DNA from: G965220075 sp965220075
GTDB lineage: Bacteria; Chloroflexota; UBA11872
DNA length: 64,000 bases
NCBI GenBank assembly: GCA_965220075.1
Contig: OZ244806.1
Coordinates: forward strand, 310,001-374,000
Reading direction: 5' to 3'
This document shows positions 63,648 to 64,000 of this stretch, in pieces. The first letter of the stretch is position 1, and each line of letters starts with the position of its first letter. The notes under the pieces were generated by a model. It had not been told where the DNA came from, did not search any database, and worked only from the letters and a program-made list of their open reading frames with translations. Made by a program: the position numbers and the translations under genes.

Positions 63648-64000
63648 TTACGGCAAAGAGGATTTCTCTCGCCTGGTGACCCTGTGGCCGATGGAATCCC
63701 CATCGGAGAGAGCGCACTCCTGCCGGGAAAAGCCCTGATAGTGGACGAAGTCCTCGTCGAGCACGGCGACTCCGACGAGCCCACCTTTGGCGGAGGCGTT
63801 GATCGTCAGCGGACCGCCGTCGCAGCGGAATCGCCTGGTGACCATCGTGCCGGTCTCGTCGCCGGCCCTGTTCCAGTGAACCCCATTCCGATTGGAGGCG
63901 AGCTGGCCGTCGATGGCGCCGAAGTTGCGCCGCATGGGCTCCTCGGGCCGCGCGTTCTTACGGTCTAGCGTCCGGCGCCCACCGGCTGCGCCCCCGTGCC
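63648..64000 (-). CDS. C-terminal part of a glycoside hydrolase-like protein (enters from right edge)
   Basis: The minus-strand frame is open from the window edge to a stop at 63648-63650. The sequence TRRFRCDGGPLTINASAKGG, VGVAVLDEDFVHYQGFSRQE, CALSDGDSIGHRVT matches the beta-sandwich tail common in exo-sialidase-like and other uncharacterised glycosidases, where a GPL-x-IN-x-x-A pattern and a HRV-x-W strand occur. It ends abruptly after RREKSSLP, short of the usual last strands, next to the MITE cluster, so the 3' end may be damaged. Confidence 0.65.
   Translation of the reverse strand, partial: HGGAAGGRRTLDRKNARPEEPMRRNFGAIDGQLASNRNGVHWNRAGDETGTMVTRRFRCDGGPLTINASAKGGLVGVAVLDEDFVHYQGFSRQECALSDGDSIGHRVTRREKSSLP

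Overview
The window is high-GC bacterial chromosome with dense coding on both strands. It has no rRNA, CRISPR array or phage structural genes. The gene mix (PspC/LiaF pair, DUF4395-thioredoxin pair, DUF503, DUF2203, M3 oligopeptidases, Gfo/Idh and phytanoyl-CoA dioxygenase catabolic enzymes, many short palindromic repeats) suggests a Chloroflexota-like genome. That placement is inference from gene content; no marker was searched.

Layout. 1-6.5 kb: envelope-stress-like membrane proteins, a perfect parS-type palindrome, an RDD protein, a DUF4395/thioredoxin pair, a HAD hydrolase, a methyltransferase and a Gfo/Idh oxidoreductase. 6.5-12 kb: accessory strip with tRNA-Arg(CCT), a Fic protein, a decayed tRNA, a frameshifted secreted hydrolase, a fic relic and tRNA-Glu(CTC). 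12-35 kb: mostly housekeeping genes (ffh, lipA/lipB, folC, an alanine dehydrogenase apparently starting at ATC, pepF, proS, and cysE under a Cys T-box), interrupted by an IS110 element with a likely bridge-RNA region. 35-52.5 kb: a type I restriction-modification island (hsdM, MNT-HEPN pair, hsdS, Phd-VapC pair, hsdR) invaded by transposons. 52.5-64 kb: SDR, TrkA-type K+ regulators, L25, a UbiA prenyltransferase, phytanoyl-CoA dioxygenase, lipoproteins, a 2-oxoacid dehydrogenase E1 alpha/beta operon, nested MITE-like elements and the end of a second partial gene.

Main result. hsdS is split: its first half ends near 40.2 kb and its second half resumes at 46.9 kb. The gap holds a 3,616-bp IS1595-type transposon (40178-43793) with 23-bp imperfect terminal inverted repeats and an 8-bp target duplication. 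It carries a transposase plus passenger genes, including four small overlapping genes of unknown function. A REP-flanked DUF559 nuclease gene, a second IS5 copy and an IS481 element fill the rest. Removing each element restores a REP-type hairpin. Insertions from three IS families (IS1595, IS5 twice, IS481) and two IS5-related MITEs all lie in REP hairpins, and the IS110 element sits at the foot of another palindrome. The restriction locus looks inactivated or remodelled: hsdS is split, hsdR has a frameshift, and hsdM carries REP sequence in frame.

All calls come from reading the sequence and its translations by eye. No database search or folding program was run, and start codons are judgement calls where stated.
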